Source of the DNA: Mycobacterium kyorinense
GTDB taxonomy: Bacteria; Actinomycetota; Actinomycetes; Mycobacteriales; Mycobacteriaceae
Assembly (NCBI RefSeq): GCF_002101735.1
Contig: NZ_LQPE01000133.1
Span: forward strand, 35,237-99,236
Direction: 5' to 3'
DNA length: 64,000 nt
Of the stretch, positions 19,164-26,436 are shown one piece after another (the first letter of the stretch is position 1; each line of letters begins with the position of its first letter). Made by a program: the position numbers and the translations under genes. A model generated the notes under the pieces. The model had not been told where the DNA came from. It ran no database searches and saw only the letters and a list, made by a program, of their open reading frames with translations.

Positions 19164-19181
19164 GTTGCACGAACCTTGCAC
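19164..19181. repeat. Candidate integrase arm-type site, element 1 left
   Basis: GTTGCAC-GAAC-CTTGCAC: two TTGCAC units 11 bp apart, one helical turn. The same arrangement (GTTGCAC-GCTG-CTTGCAC) occurs at 27844-27861 near the other end of the element. Paired, helically phased direct repeats near both ends are expected of lambda-type integrase arm sites. Confidence 0.65.
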
Positions 19182-19199
19182 AGGGAAAGGCAACATAAC

Positions 19200-20297
19200 A
19201 TGGGCAAGCGCCGCGGGTTCGGCCGGTTGCGGCAGCTGCCGTCCGGTCGCTGGCAGGCCGCCTACACCGGACCGGACGGCAAACTACACAAGGCCCCGCG
19301 GACCTACGCTGCCAGCGTCGACGCCGAAGGCTGGCTTGCCGCCGAGCGCCGCAAAATCGACCTGGGCACCTGGGGAGCCTCTGAGCGCTCCGACGGGGTG
19401 ACGTTACGCGGCTACGCCGGCAGGTGGATCGAGCAACGGCACTTGCGGCCGCGCACCCGCCAGCTCTACGAGTCCATGCTTGAGCGGCTGATCCTGCCCG
19501 AGCTCGGCGACGCCAAAATCGTGACGCTCACCCCGGCCAAGGTGCGCGCCTGGCACGCCGGCCTCGGCGCTGAGCATTCGACCCGCAACGCGCACGCCTA
19601 CGCGCTGCTGCACGCGATCTGCGCCACGGCCGTCCAGGACGAGGTGCTCGACGCCAACCCGTGCCGTATCCGCGCGGCGATGCAAACCAAGCGTCGCCGC
19701 GAGGTCGAGATACTGAGCCCGGCCGAGGTTGACCGGCTGGCCGCCAAGATGCCCGCGGCATTGCGGGCCAGCGTCGTGCTGGCCGCGTGGTGCGGGCTGC
19801 GCTGGGGGGAGACCTCCGAACTGCGGCGCAAGGACGTCAGCGCCGATTGCAGCGTGCTTCGCATTCGGCGCGCCGTGACCTACCGCGCCGGCAAGTTCTA
19901 CATGGGGGAGCCGAAGACCGCGGCGGGCGTCCGCGACGTGGCGGTGCCCCCGCATATCCGGCCAGTCCTCAAAGCGCACCTGAAGAATCATGTTGGTCGC
20001 GCCGGTGATTCGCTGCTGTTCGCCGATGACGACGGCACCCATCTGCGCGCCGACCGCTACCGGGTGCATTGGGAGAAGGCCCGCGCCGCCATCGGTAAAC
20101 CGGGCTTGCGGGTGCATGATCTACGCCACGTCGGCGCGGTCTTGGCGGCCCAATCGGGTGCCACCACAGCAGAACTCATGCATCGGCTCGGGCACACCAC
20201 GCCGCAGATGGCGCTGCGGTATCAGCATGTCGCCGAGGGCCGCGACGCCGAGATCGCCGAGCGGCTGTCGAAACTGGCGGAAGGAAAATTCAAGTGA
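19200..20297 (+). CDS. Tyrosine integrase of element 1 (phiRv2-type)
   Basis: From the ATG at 19200, 365 residues; AAAGG lies upstream. The N-terminal arm-binding region is followed by a SAM-like core-binding domain and the catalytic domain. All catalytic residues are present: Arg201 (GLRWGE), Lys239 (GEPKTAAG), His306-x-x-Arg309 (HDLRH), His332 (RLGHTT) and nucleophile Tyr341. The style (FGRLRQLPSGRWQAAYTGP at the N-terminus, ALRYQHVAEGRDAEI at the C-terminus) resembles the phiRv2 integrase of M. tuberculosis. It lies 155 bp from the left attachment copy and should catalyse insertion at the tRNA-Arg site. Confidence 0.93.
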   Translation: MGKRRGFGRLRQLPSGRWQAAYTGPDGKLHKAPRTYAASVDAEGWLAAERRKIDLGTWGASERSDGVTLRGYAGRWIEQRHLRPRTRQLYESMLERLILPELGDAKIVTLTPAKVRAWHAGLGAEHSTRNAHAYALLHAICATAVQDEVLDANPCRIRAAMQTKRRREVEILSPAEVDRLAAKMPAALRASVVLAAWCGLRWGETSELRRKDVSADCSVLRIRRAVTYRAGKFYMGEPKTAAGVRDVAVPPHIRPVLKAHLKNHVGRAGDSLLFADDDGTHLRADRYRVHWEKARAAIGKPGLRVHDLRHVGAVLAAQSGATTAELMHRLGHTTPQMALRYQHVAEGRDAEIAERLSKLAEGKFK

Positions 20298-20665
20298 CTC
20301 AACCGCGCGTAGTTACCCGCATATTCTGCAGCCGATCAAAAGGTGCGCACCAGCTCGGCATGATCACCACCGACGCGGAAGGGCTACTCCTCAGCTACCA
20401 GACTTCGGTGCACACCAGTCCCACGGACCCGACTGCAGTCATATCGCCACAGGACGCTTGCTATTACCGGGCAAGCGGCGCAAAAGTCGAAGAGCGACCT
20501 CCGGTCGGTGAAGTTCGCCAGGTCGACATATGGTGCCAGGGTTGCAAGACAGGCCATCCGGTCGACTCCGGCGCCCTATTCAAGGCCGCGCAAGAGGGGC
20601 GCAAGAAGGTAACGCTGACCAGTCGCGGAGAATGGGAGGGGCTGTGGACACAGTCCCATTGGTAG
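20294..20665 (+). CDS. Hypothetical protein downstream of the integrase
   Basis: A 123-residue frame whose GTG overlaps the integrase stop (GTGA), suggesting co-translation. It has one CxxC pair (WCQGCKTGHPVD near residue 80), perhaps half of a metal site, and no domain I recognise. The overlap is the main support that it is real. Confidence 0.5.
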   Translation: MTQPRVVTRIFCSRSKGAHQLGMITTDAEGLLLSYQTSVHTSPTDPTAVISPQDACYYRASGAKVEERPPVGEVRQVDIWCQGCKTGHPVDSGALFKAAQEGRKKVTLTSRGEWEGLWTQSHW

Positions 20666-20779
20666 TCGAGGACACGCCGGTGAGCCTTGTCATGTCATAC
20701 TCTGGCCGCAAAATCGGGTAACGTCCCGCATGTAAGAGCCTCGTCCTTTGGGCGGAATTTAGTTCTCTGACGGGCAGGA

Positions 20780-20802
20780 GACAAACCTTTCGGAGGTTTG
20801 TC
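20780..20802 (+). promoter_or_regulatory. Hairpin covering the ribosome site of the Xis-like gene
   Basis: GACAAACC (20780-20787) and GGTTTGTC (20795-20802) form a perfect 8-bp stem with a 7-nt loop. The GGAGG ribosome site (20792-20796) lies in the loop and right arm, and the ATG follows immediately at 20803. If the stem forms in the mRNA, translation of the HTH gene would be hindered; it could instead be a protein operator. Confidence 0.55.
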
Positions 20803-20985
20803 ATGCCCAAGAGGCTTGAATCACTTTCTGCCGCAGCGGAAATCGCGAACGTTCACCCGCGGACGCTGCGCCGCTATATCGCGAGCGGTCGACTAACGGC
20901 CTACCGAGTCGGCCCGCGGCTGCTCAAGGTAAGTCTGGATGACTTGGAAGCTCTGCTGGTGCCGGTCGGCGGCGGTGCCGTGTGA
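20803..20985 (+). CDS. Excisionase/AlpA-like helix-turn-helix protein
   Basis: A 60-residue MerR/AlpA-type HTH protein. AAEIANVHPRTLRRYIASGRLTAYRVGPRLLKV is the canonical HTH_17 pattern, shown here as a motif spanning residues about 10-43, followed by LDDLEALL. A GGAGG site precedes the ATG. In integrative elements such proteins act as excisionase (directionality factor) or regulator of the early genes. Its stop overlaps the next start (GTGTGA). Confidence 0.8.
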   Translation: MPKRLESLSAAAEIANVHPRTLRRYIASGRLTAYRVGPRLLKVSLDDLEALLVPVGGGAV

Positions 20986-21359
20986 GCCCCCCGGAACGAC
21001 GAAAAAGGCCGGCCCAGCCAGACCGGCCCTCTCGTACCGACAGAGATGCCACCAAGTCTACCGCCCTTGTGCCGTACTGCCACACAGCAACGTGGTGGCG
21101 TCGTCAACGCGCTGCCCAACGACTGGAACCCCTACCGTGCGGCTGTCGTGATCCGTGGGTCCACCGCTGCAGTCAACGGTCTAGCTACCGCCCGAGCCGC
21201 CAGGACCACCGCGGGAATTGCCCCACGGTGGCGTTGTCGGCGGCTTTAGGTGCACTGCGCCGCGCGTGGCGCTGCGCGGACGACGCCGACCGGCCCGTGC
21301 TGGCCTCAATAGCCGCCGTGCTGGCCGAAATCGCCGAGCCTATCGAGGCGGCGTCATGA
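20982..21359 (+). CDS. Hypothetical protein, reading frame uncertain
   Basis: A 125-residue frame that overlaps the Xis-like stop (GTG at 20982) and the initiator-like start (ATGA at 21356), which supports it. The C-terminus (ALGALRRAWRCADDAD) looks protein-like. The middle is rich in Arg, Cys and Trp and looks less so, while another frame over 21046-21249 (VNALPNDWNPYRAAVV) looks better. A frameshift within a once-continuous gene is possible. Confidence 0.35.
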   Translation: MSPPERRKRPAQPDRPSRTDRDATKSTALVPYCHTATWWRRQRAAQRLEPLPCGCRDPWVHRCSQRSSYRPSRQDHRGNCPTVALSAALGALRRAWRCADDADRPVLASIAAVLAEIAEPIEAAS

Positions 21360-21934
21360 CTGATGCCCGGTTCCCCGACCGCTGGCTATGCGATCGCCGA
21401 TTGCAACGGCTCAAGGACAGCGAGTACCGGTCGTTCGTCCAGTCACTCGCGTGGGCGGTGTGCAACCGCACCGACGGCATTGTCGAGCCAGGAGACCTAT
21501 GTGTGATTCCAGGGTTCGACCCGGACGCGGTGGCGGCGTTTGTCGATAACGGCCTATGGGCGCACCGCGGCACACACTGGCTAATTGTCGACTTTGCCGC
21601 CTCGCAGACCACGCGCTCGGAGCTGGAAGCGCTCGACCGAGTGCGCGCACGCGACCGCGAGAAGAAGGCGCGCAAGCGTGCTGCTCAAAAGACTGTCCCC
21701 GGGAGCGTCCCCGGGGACAGTCCCCAGGGAACGGAAGGCGGACTACACAGGCTAGGCCAGGCTAGGCAAGGCAAGGAAGAAAAGCAACCAAACTACGTAA
21801 GCGCATGGCCCGAAAGCGAGGCCCGCAACGACTACGAGAACGAGTGCGCCGAGTACTTCGCCGCCGGCGCCGCCTACGAGCCGCCGGCAACCGACCCCGA
21901 TGGCTTCCCACTCGACGAGCGGAGCGTCTGGTGA
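21356..21934 (+). CDS. Putative replication initiator-like / winged-helix protein
   Basis: A 192-residue protein starting MTDARFPDRWLCDRRLQRL; start fixed by the ATGA overlap. The first about 95 residues read like the winged-helix N-terminal domain of phage replisome-organiser proteins (DSEYRSFVQSLAWAVCN, GLWAHRGTHWLIVDF). A basic segment (RARDREKKARKRAAQK) and a low-complexity linker follow. It lies about 300 bp upstream of a repeat array that could be an origin, which suggests an initiator role. This is inference from fold style and context, not a firm family match. Confidence 0.5.
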   Translation: MTDARFPDRWLCDRRLQRLKDSEYRSFVQSLAWAVCNRTDGIVEPGDLCVIPGFDPDAVAAFVDNGLWAHRGTHWLIVDFAASQTTRSELEALDRVRARDREKKARKRAAQKTVPGSVPGDSPQGTEGGLHRLGQARQGKEEKQPNYVSAWPESEARNDYENECAEYFAAGAAYEPPATDPDGFPLDERSVW

Positions 21935-22074
21935 GCCGCTACCAATCGTCGTCCCGGCTGGCCGCCTACGCCGAGAAAGCGTGCGTGTGCCGCCGCGGCT
22001 TTATGTGCCCGTTCTGCCGCCAATGGCTCACACCCCGAAGGAGGAAAAGTTGCGATGACCGACCCAAAGCCTAA
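21931..22074 (+). CDS. Small cysteine-rich protein
   Basis: A 47-residue frame whose GTG overlaps the previous stop (GTGA). It contains CVCRRGFMCPFC, four cysteines in a zinc-finger-like spacing. Similar tiny Cys-rich proteins are common in actinobacterial phages; function unknown. Confidence 0.5.
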   Translation: MSRYQSSSRLAAYAEKACVCRRGFMCPFCRQWLTPRRRKSCDDRPKA

Positions 22075-22189
22075 GATCGTCGCCGCGATCGCGCGCCTGA
22101 ACGCCAGGCCACCCAAGCTACGCAAGGTGCAGCGACTCAAGCAGCAACGCCAGATCGCCGCGTGGCAGCGCAGAGCTGAGCCCAAGTGA
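22055..22189 (+). CDS. Small basic protein
   Basis: A 44-residue frame starting MTDPKPKIVAAIARLN. AAGGAGG lies 10 nt upstream, the best ribosome site in this cluster. It is strongly basic (KLRKVQRLKQQRQ) and probably binds nucleic acid. It overlaps the preceding small gene by 20 bp in another frame. Confidence 0.55.
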   Translation: MTDPKPKIVAAIARLNARPPKLRKVQRLKQQRQIAAWQRRAEPK

Positions 22190-22235
22190 GCTGGCGGCCG
22201 ATTCCCGGCTCGTCGAATGCCGTGTTCGCGGGCCA

Positions 22236-22403
22236 GAAGTGACTAAGCGACCACGCGACGCCATACAGCCAGAAGTGACTAAGCGAGCCGTCGCAGAAGT
22301 GACTAAGCACGAACGCACGTTCGAAGTGACTAAGACACACGTTCGATTAACTGAACGACCATCCTCCCGCACGGCAAATGTTTGCTGGCCGGAAGTGACT
22401 AAG
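22236..22403. repeat. Direct-repeat (iteron-like) array, 5 x GAAGTGACTAAG
   Basis: The identical 12-mer GAAGTGACTAAG starts at 22236, 22272, 22296, 22323 and 22392, all in one orientation, with spacings of 36, 24, 27 and 69 bp. It lies downstream of the initiator-like gene in a stretch without a convincing gene, so a replication-origin iteron array or operator cluster is the best reading. All spacings are multiples of 3, and a plus-strand frame reads the unit as EVTK, so a repeat protein cannot be fully excluded; that frame lacks a credible start. Confidence 0.75.
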
Positions 22404-22426
22404 ACAGGACCCAAACGCGCAGTTCA

Positions 22427-22480
22427 GGAGGGTGAAACCAACCCTCCGACCACCCCGGAGGGTCAACAAGCTAACCCTCC
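22427..22480. repeat. Mutually exclusive hairpins (GGAGGGT/ACCCTCC x2)
   Basis: Four 7-bp blocks alternate: GGAGGGT 22427-22433, ACCCTCC 22441-22447, GGAGGGT 22457-22463, ACCCTCC 22474-22480. Blocks 1-2 and 3-4 can pair, or 2-3 can pair instead, the geometry of a switching RNA. It could also be a protein-binding site in the origin region. Confidence 0.6.
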
Positions 22481-22502
22481 ACAGAAAGTTTGCTACGGTA
22501 AA

Positions 22503-22595
22503 ACCGCAGGTAGGGGGGCATAAAAATCCCTCAGCAAAGGCCCCAGCCGCGACCCTGCGGGCCAGATATAACATTTGCCGGGTTTTCCCGAAAAG
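22503..22595. repeat. Duplicated noncoding module, copy 1 (candidate packaging or control site)
   Basis: Begins ACCGCAGGTAGG followed by a G run, an AAAATC element, AGCAAA and a C run, then TTGCCGG-TTTT about 72 bp from the start. The same ordered blocks recur at 25856-25937. Noncoding duplication in a small element suggests recognition by a phage protein such as a terminase (cos/pac) or a replication protein. Confidence 0.5.
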
Positions 22596-22892
22596 GGTTT
22601 GTGCAGGTCAGAGGCATAGTTTGGCGTATGGTAAGGCTTTCAGTTTACTATCGACAGGACGTGTCTAATAGTGTCAGCTAATCGCATTTACGCAGGTCAA
22701 AGAGCTATATGCTATTGGACTTCGCGCGTCCACACTGTTCCAGCAAACATGCCCGCCAAAAGGCCTGGTCAGTCATGCGGCCCGACGCGCGTTGGCGCAC
22801 GGCTGTTGTCGCCCAGCAAACGCCACTGCCGCAAACGGGGCACATCTGTTCGACACCCCGGCCGAACGCTTATTCGATGGGATGAGACTCTG
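22596..22892. other. AT-richer noncoding stretch before the capsid module
   Basis: No convincing gene is seen between the repeat module and the ATG at 22893. The segment is AT-richer than its surroundings at its left end and contains GTGCAGGTCAGAGG (22601-22614), which recurs exactly at 38480-38493 near the element 2 attachment site. It probably holds the promoter of the capsid genes, but I found no clear -35/-10 pair. Confidence 0.4.
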
Positions 22893-23210
22893 ATGACCGC
22901 ATTCTACGACCCTGAGCGCGCCTGGCTGACCGCCTACTTGCACGGCATCGGCGAGCACGTCACGTTCGACGAGCACGACTGGCCGCAGTGCAGTGCCGAC
23001 GCGCTGTTCGCGCTGGTGAACCTGGGCGTCAAGGTGCGGGACGTCACCCGCGGCCAGGTGTCGCCGTTGGAGATGACGGCCCGGCGGCTGACCTTTGCCA
23101 CCGACGAGCTGTTGGCGATCCTGCTGGCGCCGGGCGATGAGGCGGCCGACCGCGAGGTCGTAGCGACCTGGCGTCAGGCCTGGGACGAGATGCGAGAGTT
23201 CATGTCGTGA
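22893..23210 (+). CDS. Hypothetical protein preceding the capsid gene
   Basis: From the ATG at 22893 (MTAFYDPERAWLTAYLHG), 105 residues, acidic and helical, with no family recognised. Longer in-frame extension upstream has no protein-like character. Its position just before the major capsid gene suggests a scaffold or head-assembly role, but it shows no protease motif, so this is only positional inference. Confidence 0.6.
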   Translation: MTAFYDPERAWLTAYLHGIGEHVTFDEHDWPQCSADALFALVNLGVKVRDVTRGQVSPLEMTARRLTFATDELLAILLAPGDEAADREVVATWRQAWDEMREFMS

Positions 23211-23397
23211 TGGCCTTGAGTGCCGAATCACAAGGGTGTAACTTTAGGTCAGCAACGCGATGCGCTCGCCGCCGCGACCGCCGCGACCGCCCCGGACGGG
23301 CCGCCGCGACCGTTTCGACCGCCAGCAATTCACGCGGAGCGATTCCCCCATGCTTTTTCCGCGCCGAATACGTGCGGTTCAAACGAAGGACACCCCG

Positions 23398-24750
23398 ATG
23401 AACATCGATGACGTTCGCCGGCGGGCGCAGGAGCTCGACGCCGAACTGACCCGCCGGAAGAGGCTGCTCGACGCCGGCCGGATCTCCGCCAAGGCGTACA
23501 GCGACTTCGTTGACGACGCCTACGAAGAAGTCGAGCGGCTCAAGGCCACACGTGAAGCGTTCCAGAAGGCCGGACAGGCCATGGGCCGCCAGGAGGCCGC
23601 GTACGGCGCCGGGCCTGTGCACACCAAGGCCTTCAGCGTGGGAGCGCGCCCGCCGTCGCCGCTGGACATCACCGAAAGCCAGCTCAAGGAGCTGTATGAG
23701 GCCGGCCGCCGGCGCACCCCGCTGCAAATCGAAATCGGTGCCAAGGGCTTCGCCGACGAGGTGAGCACCAAGAGCCCGATGCTCGAATCCGGTATCACCG
23801 GCGGGCTCGGGAGCTTGCCGCCGGTGATGAGCCCTGGGCAGTTCGTCGCGTTGGGATATGAGCCGACGCGGCTGTTCGGGCATCTGATGCAAGCCGCGAT
23901 GCAGGGGCCGTCCGCGGCGTGGCTTCAGCACGTCGGCAACACCACGGAGGCGACCGGAGTCGGCGAGGGTGCGACCAAACCCGACATCGGCCCCCAGGTC
24001 GAGGAGCGGGTCGTCTATCCGCAGAAGCTGGCCGCGCTCGCCAGTATCTCCATGGAGTACTTCTCCGACTATCCGCAGTGGGCCTCGTGGTTGCCGATGG
24101 AGCTGACCCGCTCACTGGTCAACACCGAATCCCTTTACCTGATCGCGGCGACGACCGGCTCGACGAACTCGATTCCCGGCGGCCCGGTCAATGCCACGTT
24201 CGACGGATGGCTGAACACCTCGGGCACCTTGACGCGCAGCGTCGGTACCGACACACCGTTGGACGCGGTGAACAAATCGTTCATCGACCTGCGCACCGGG
24301 CCCGCGTTCGCCGAACCCGATTTAGTGGTGCTCCATCCGTCCACCTGGGGCGCGCTGCGCCGCGAAAAGGACTCCATGGGGCGCTACCTGCTGGCGCCGG
24401 GCGGCCCGACGAAGTTCAGCGCCGACGGTTCGCCGGTGGTGGGCCGTCCGGATGACGAGATGGACCGCGGCGCCTACATTCCCCAAGGTGTCTACCCGGC
24501 CAATGGCGACATCTGGGGCGTGCCTGTGGTCGAGACGACGCAGTGCCCGGCGGGTACCGGCATCGTCGCCAGTATCAGGGCGGGCGGCGGTGTGGCCTGG
24601 ACCCGGTGGGGTTTGATGTTGCAGTTCAACATGTTCGGCGACTCCCAATGGGCAAACAACACCTATTCCTACCGGGTCGAGGAACGTATCGCGTTGACGG
24701 TGCCGCGGCCGGCGGCGCTGAACATCGTCACCGGATTGCCTACGGAATAA
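23398..24750 (+). CDS. HK97-type major capsid protein (element 1)
   Basis: From the ATG at 23398 (MNIDDVRRRAQELDAEL), 450 residues; AAGGA lies 7 nt upstream, so longer in-frame versions are rejected. The first about 65 residues form a charged helical region like the delta/scaffold domain of HK97 capsid proteins. The rest has features of the fold: YEPTRLFGHLMQAAMQG, EERVVYPQKLAALASISMEYFSDY, LVVLHPSTWGALRREKDSMGRYL, and the C-terminal VEERIALTVPRP. Comparable capsid genes are in phiRv1 and phiRv2. No maturation protease gene is seen beside it, unlike those elements. Confidence 0.85.
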   Translation: MNIDDVRRRAQELDAELTRRKRLLDAGRISAKAYSDFVDDAYEEVERLKATREAFQKAGQAMGRQEAAYGAGPVHTKAFSVGARPPSPLDITESQLKELYEAGRRRTPLQIEIGAKGFADEVSTKSPMLESGITGGLGSLPPVMSPGQFVALGYEPTRLFGHLMQAAMQGPSAAWLQHVGNTTEATGVGEGATKPDIGPQVEERVVYPQKLAALASISMEYFSDYPQWASWLPMELTRSLVNTESLYLIAATTGSTNSIPGGPVNATFDGWLNTSGTLTRSVGTDTPLDAVNKSFIDLRTGPAFAEPDLVVLHPSTWGALRREKDSMGRYLLAPGGPTKFSADGSPVVGRPDDEMDRGAYIPQGVYPANGDIWGVPVVETTQCPAGTGIVASIRAGGGVAWTRWGLMLQFNMFGDSQWANNTYSYRVEERIALTVPRPAALNIVTGLPTE

Positions 24751-24846
24751 GTTGTGGCACACGATGTTTGGCCGTTCGGCCAGAAAGACATCGTGGCAAA
24801 ACCCGAATTGGTGTTCATCGGCGACGAAGATAAAGGGAGCAAGCTA

Positions 24847-25026
24847 GTGACCCAAACAGCAAGCGCCACAGTGAAGGTGCGGGTCAACGCACCGTTTCGG
24901 GTGGTGCACAACGGCAGCGCGCACACCGGCGGCGATGTGCTCCAGGTGCCGCTGGATGACACGACGAAACTTTGGATCAAAGCCAGATGGGTGGAGGAAC
25001 TGCCCGTCGCACAGAAAGGCAAATAG
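24847..25026 (+). CDS. Small virion-region protein
   Basis: From the GTG at 24847, 59 residues, with a GGGAG site upstream. An in-frame GTG at 24754 would add 31 residues. The C-terminal part (VVHNGSAHTGGDVLQVPLDD, then LWIKARWVEEL) follows a pattern often seen in small proteins of actinophage head modules. It shares that pattern with the 37-residue protein at 25478. Function unknown. Confidence 0.6.
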   Translation: MTQTASATVKVRVNAPFRVVHNGSAHTGGDVLQVPLDDTTKLWIKARWVEELPVAQKGK

Positions 25027-25290
25027 ATGCCCTACCAGACCGGACAGGTCAGCGTCGGCACCACCGCCGCGCCGATCTGCACAGTAGGCCCGGTCCCCGA
25101 CAACGACGGGGTGCTGATCACTTCCAGCGCCGCGGCTTTCATCGGCGGCGCGGGCGTCACGGCGTCGACCGGGTTTCCGGTGCCGGCCAACACGCCGGTG
25201 CGCTTCCCCACCACCGGCGCCGAACCCGTTGCGCTGTACGGGATCACCAGCTCGGGTACCGCGACCGTCTCGTTCGCGTTCCCCGGCTGA
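25027..25290 (+). CDS. Putative capsid decoration protein
   Basis: An 87-residue protein starting directly after the preceding stop. It is rich in Thr, Ser, Gly and Val with beta-strand alternation (GTTAAPICTVGPVPDNDGVLI, LYGITSSGTATVSFAFPG split into motifs), typical of small head-decoration or adsorption-related virion proteins. No specific family is assigned. Confidence 0.6.
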   Translation: MPYQTGQVSVGTTAAPICTVGPVPDNDGVLITSSAAAFIGGAGVTASTGFPVPANTPVRFPTTGAEPVALYGITSSGTATVSFAFPG

Positions 25291-25404
25291 TTGAACTGTC
25301 CCCGGCGCGCAGCGGGTCGCGTGGAAGCCCCCCACCTTCCGCAGGCCCGCAATGGAGGCGGCAACACCTGGCCCGCCGACCGTGTGCGCCGGGGCCTCGA
25401 GGCG

Positions 25405-25438
25405 CCCCCCCGGCCGGTTCACAGGTGGGCCGGGGGGG
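25405..25438. terminator. Strong GC hairpin, probable terminator
   Basis: CCCCCCCGGCC (25405-25415) and GGCCGGGGGGG (25428-25438) pair perfectly over 11 G-C base pairs around a 12-nt loop. It lies in the gap between the 25027 gene and the 25478 gene. There is no T tract. Confidence 0.6.
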
Positions 25439-25477
25439 TCGGCCGCCCCGAACCCGACTGAGAGAAGGTGAGCCGTA

Positions 25478-25591
25478 ATGGCTGACGACGACGACACGAT
25501 CTACATCGACGGCAACACACTCACCGTTCCTGAAGCGACAGCACAGGACTGGGAGCGTAACGGCTGGGTGCGCCGCGTCACCGGCAAGTGA
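25478..25591 (+). CDS. Very small protein, truncated relative of the 24847 product
   Basis: A 37-residue frame starting MADDDDTIYIDGNTLTVP with AAGG 9 nt upstream. Its end (VPEATAQDWERNGWVRRV) follows the same pattern as the 24847 product (VP, then about 6 residues, then W, 3-4 residues, WV plus charged residues). It may be a duplicated or shortened copy. Function unknown. Confidence 0.55.
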   Translation: MADDDDTIYIDGNTLTVPEATAQDWERNGWVRRVTGK

Positions 25592-25855
25592 AATGCATCT
25601 CGGCGTGCCCGGCGTCAACCGCTGCGACCGCTGGGCATTGCAGCGATGGCACGGCCACGACGGTCTTTAAAAACTCCTTTGACCCCGAGCCGCGACCAGC
25701 GTCGGGCACGCCGAGACTCCCGCAAACTGGTGAAAGACGTTGCAACACAACGTCATTCGAAAACGAAATGCGTTGTGCCACAACGCATCTCATCAGCAGA
25801 CCGACACTGCAAAGCACCGTTGATCTTGAATACAGCAAACACTAACCGAAGCATT
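25592..25855. other. Noncoding stretch with several inverted repeats
   Basis: No convincing gene. A 16-bp inverted repeat with one mismatch has arms at 25599-25614 and 25700-25715. Two small perfect hairpins follow: GACGTTG/CAACGTC at 25736-25754 and ATGCGTTG/CAACGCAT at 25768-25788, sharing the CAACG core. They look like protein-binding sites or terminators after the virion genes. A 25-codon frame from ATG 25593 is possible but unsupported. Confidence 0.5.
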
Positions 25856-25937
25856 ACCGCAGGTAGGAGGGGGTATGCAAATCTCTAGCAAACCCCAAAA
25901 ATGGCACCTAGGACTTGCCGGATTTTTTCGCCCACAG
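25856..25937. repeat. Duplicated noncoding module, copy 2 (candidate packaging or control site)
   Basis: ACCGCAGGTAGG, G run, CAAATC, AGCAAA, C run, then TTGCCGG-TTTT, in the same order as 22503-22595. It ends about 80 bp upstream of the small-terminase-like gene, the usual neighbourhood of a cos site in many phages. That makes a packaging-site role attractive, but it is unproven. Confidence 0.5.
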
Positions 25938-25938
25938 A

Positions 25939-25961
25939 GTTGTAAGTAGCCCTGTTACAAC
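25939..25961. promoter_or_regulatory. Operator-like palindrome upstream of the terS-like gene
   Basis: GTTGTAA (25939-25945) and TTACAAC (25955-25961) are a perfect 7-bp inverted repeat with 9-bp centre, about 60 bp before the ATG at 26020. A dimeric repressor site or a hairpin would fit. Confidence 0.4.
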
Positions 25962-26019
25962 ATGTTTCGCGCACACCTTGCGCGTGGAATGCGAACTGAC
26001 ACAACGGGTTTGAGCAACG

Positions 26020-26436
26020 ATGGCAGCAAAGCACGGTACCCGCAGACGCTACAACGACGGCTGCCGCTGTGATGATTGCACGGCCGCCAACAACACCTAC
26101 CAACAGCAATACCGGCAGCGGCGCGCCGGCGGTGCGCCGGTGGCGTTGAAGGTGGTCAGTTCGGACAGTGTTCCACACGCAACCGGTGAGCCTGGCCCGG
26201 TCGAATGCGGGGTAGCGGCCGAGCTGGACAGCCTACCCGCCGTCGCCGACAGGCCGGGCACCGCGGCGATGGTGCTGGCGCTGGCGCGCATCCTCGACAA
26301 CCCGCGGGCGCTGTCGGCCCAGCCGGCGGCGTCGAAGGTGCTCAACACTCTGCTCGACGAGCTGCACTCGGCGTCGGCGCGCGGCCGTCGCGGGAAGCTG
26401 TCGGTGGTGCGCGCAATGACGGACGAGGCGCGCTAA
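26020..26436 (+). CDS. Small terminase subunit-like DNA-binding protein
   Basis: A 138-residue protein whose N-terminus, KHGTRRRYNDGCRCDDC, is the HGT...Y..GCRC..C pattern found at the start of many actinophage terminase or HNH-region proteins. A helical C-terminal half follows (GTAAMVLALARILDNP, AASKVLNTLLDELHS), a common small-terminase layout. phiRv2 has a comparable gene near its capsid gene. A satellite-encoded small terminase could redirect a helper phage's large terminase to the satellite genome. Assignment rests on pattern and context. Confidence 0.6.
   Translation: MAAKHGTRRRYNDGCRCDDCTAANNTYQQQYRQRRAGGAPVALKVVSSDSVPHATGEPGPVECGVAAELDSLPAVADRPGTAAMVLALARILDNPRALSAQPAASKVLNTLLDELHSASARGRRGKLSVVRAMTDEAR

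Noticed and set aside
22236..22403. CRISPR array
   Set aside because: Repeats are only 12 bp with irregular spacers of 12-57 bp and no cas genes nearby.
22118..22414. Minus-strand frame with repeated LVTS
   Set aside because: It is only the complement of the 12-bp direct-repeat array.
24844..25497. 217-codon minus-strand frame over small virion genes
   Set aside because: Shadow of three small plus-strand genes that have their own ribosome sites; Pro/Gly/Arg-rich.
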